Shown here in pieces: positions 6,077-7,467 of a DNA stretch of 7,467 nucleotides. Made by a program: the position numbers and the translations under genes. Positions within the stretch are counted from its first letter, which is position 1; each line of letters begins with the position of its first letter. Under the pieces are notes generated by a model, which made no database searches, was not told where the DNA came from, and was given only the letters and a program-made list of their open reading frames with translations. The DNA comes from Thermoplasmata archaeon (GTDB lineage: Archaea > Thermoplasmatota > Thermoplasmata > Thermoplasmatales > Thermoplasmataceae): NCBI GenBank assembly GCA_021835265.1, contig JAKBQK010000569.1, positions 1-7,467 of the forward strand, read 5' to 3'.

Positions 6077-6273
6077 GTTTACAAATGAAATACTTTTTGT
6101 AAGTACCTCATACCCAGTAATATTTAATTTTGACAAATGCTTCAAAGTTGCTTTAGAACCCCAGTTCATAAGAGCATCTTTTCCTCTTCTTTCAATGCTT
6201 TTTTGTAACTCTCTTTATTCACTTCATCTTGTTAGGTATATTTTTATGTAAGTCCTTATTTAGTAAAAAATTC

Positions 6274-6284
6274 AAATATTTATA
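6274..6284 (+). promoter_or_regulatory. Putative TATA box of the DUF1801 gene
   Basis: AAATATTTATA is centred about 41 bp before the ATG at 6321, predicting transcription near 6305 and a leader of about 16 nt with no good Shine-Dalgarno match. It is inferred from position and composition only, in AT-rich sequence. Confidence 0.35.
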
Positions 6285-6320
6285 GATAATAAGATTGTTC
6301 CTCTAGTGGCGATGTGAATA

Positions 6321-6752
6321 ATGGATAAAGGAGGTATTAACAATCCTGAAGAAAACAAATCTGCCTCAATGCAAATAGATAAAATAATAAAAGAAGAGAG
6401 GACCTGGAAGGGAGAAATCCTAATTAAGATCCGGAAGGTCATAAATGAGACAGATCCAAGAATATATGAAGAGGTAAAATGGAAAAAGCCGAGCAATCCA
6501 GCAGGCATCCCTGTATGGTCATATAATGGCATAATCTGCTTTGGTAACGTTTTGAAGAATTCGGTAAGGTTAACATTCCCTAAGGGAGTAAAAGTCGTGG
6601 ACCAAGATGGATTATTCAATTCAAGAATGGACAGCAAAACTGTAAGGGCGGTTGATTATTTTGAGAATGATACTATTGATGAGAAAAAACTTACCAGTGT
6701 TATTTTGCAGATCATTGATATGAATGAGAAAAACGCATTAAAAAAGAAATGA
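6321..6752 (+). CDS. DUF1801 (YdhG-like) domain protein
   Basis: Small soluble protein of the DUF1801 / YdhG-like family, which adopts a frataxin-like alpha-beta fold; the biochemical role of the family is not established. The recognisable core runs from about 20 to 135. It has a helical lead-in (IIKEERTWKGEILIKIRKVI), then DPRIYEEVKWKKPS at 45-58 (the family's E...W..P signature, E50/W54/P57). After these come VWSYNGIICFG at 65-75, VRLTFPKG at 82-89 and DGLF at 96-99, with a conserved Arg at R109. 143 residues is normal for the family. The first 16 residues are extra and hydrophilic, and translation from M17 (6369) would still give the domain. I chose 6321 because the TATA box fits it and the ATG at 6312 meets TGA at once. 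The gene has no obvious partner; katG begins 130 bp downstream under its own promoter. Confidence 0.78.
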   Translation: MDKGGINNPEENKSASMQIDKIIKEERTWKGEILIKIRKVINETDPRIYEEVKWKKPSNPAGIPVWSYNGIICFGNVLKNSVRLTFPKGVKVVDQDGLFNSRMDSKTVRAVDYFENDTIDEKKLTSVILQIIDMNEKNALKKK

Positions 6753-6816
6753 TTTCATTAATTACTTTCCCTGAAAAATATTAGGTATATATTAAGATGA
6801 AGAGATTCTGACAACC

Positions 6817-6824
6817 TTTAAATA
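6817..6824 (+). promoter_or_regulatory. TATA box of katG
   Basis: TTTAAATA is a textbook archaeal box A. Initiation about 25-28 bp downstream falls near 6846-6850, giving a leader of about 35 nt that carries a Shine-Dalgarno sequence. Confidence 0.55.
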
Positions 6825-6826
6825 GA

Positions 6827-6841
6827 TTATAATTATTATTA
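6827..6841. promoter_or_regulatory. PerR/Fur-type operator-like inverted repeat at katG
   Basis: TTATAATTATTATTA matches 13 of the 14 defined positions of the bacterial PerR box TTATAATNATTATAA. It lies between the TATA box and the predicted transcription start of katG, where a bound repressor would block initiation. PerR control of katG-type genes is known in bacteria and in haloarchaea. The AT-rich background weakens the match, and no Fur-family regulator gene is in view. Confidence 0.45.
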
Positions 6842-6868
6842 TCTAATACTAAGTTAATCTTGTAAAAT

Positions 6869-6876
6869 GGAGTTGA
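6869..6876 (+). promoter_or_regulatory. Shine-Dalgarno sequence of katG
   Basis: GGAGTTGA ends 6 bases before the ATG at 6883. The nearby ATG codons at 6867 and 6879 are followed by early stops or are out of frame, so this site decides the start. Confidence 0.6.
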
Positions 6877-6882
6877 ATATGA

Positions 6883-7467
<585 letters not shown>

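Overview
The window is AT-rich DNA that most resembles a heterotrophic archaeon of the Thermoplasmatales type (Ferroplasma, Thermoplasma and Cuniculiplasma relatives). The reasons are archaeal box-A promoters, at least two genes whose start codon lies at the predicted transcription start (leaderless), oligo-T stretches after genes instead of classical GC-rich hairpin terminators, AGA/AGG and GGA codon preference, and a large exported protein packed with N-glycosylation sequons. The lineage is inferred from style and gene content, not from a marker gene.

Layout, left to right: (1) the 3' two thirds of an aldo/keto reductase, cut by the window start; (2) a 264-bp regulatory region with several short inverted repeats, followed by a complete SMP-30/gluconolactonase-family lactonase on +; (3) a convergent 644-residue exported, Asn/Ser/Thr-rich surface protein on -, whose start codon sits in a 28-bp perfect palindrome containing an (AT)7 tract; (4) a gene-poor stretch of about 530 bp with promoters at both ends; (5) a complete M24-family Xaa-Pro dipeptidase on + with all five metal ligands; (6) a 119-residue charged protein of unknown function with an unusually strong Shine-Dalgarno sequence and a hairpin that holds its stop codon in the loop; (7) a DUF1801-family protein; (8) the first 195 codons of a catalase-peroxidase (katG), which runs off the window end and is preceded by a near-consensus PerR-type operator.

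The genes do not form one operon; each has its own promoter-like sequence. Aldo/keto reductase and lactonase could share a role in sugar oxidation. The dipeptidase fits growth on peptides, and KatG is oxidative-stress defence. I see no mobile element, CRISPR array, tRNA, rRNA or toxin-antitoxin pair, and no convincing new multi-gene system. The most unusual signals are the palindrome and AT microsatellite at the start of the surface-protein gene, the PerR-like box at katG, and the orphan 119-residue gene.
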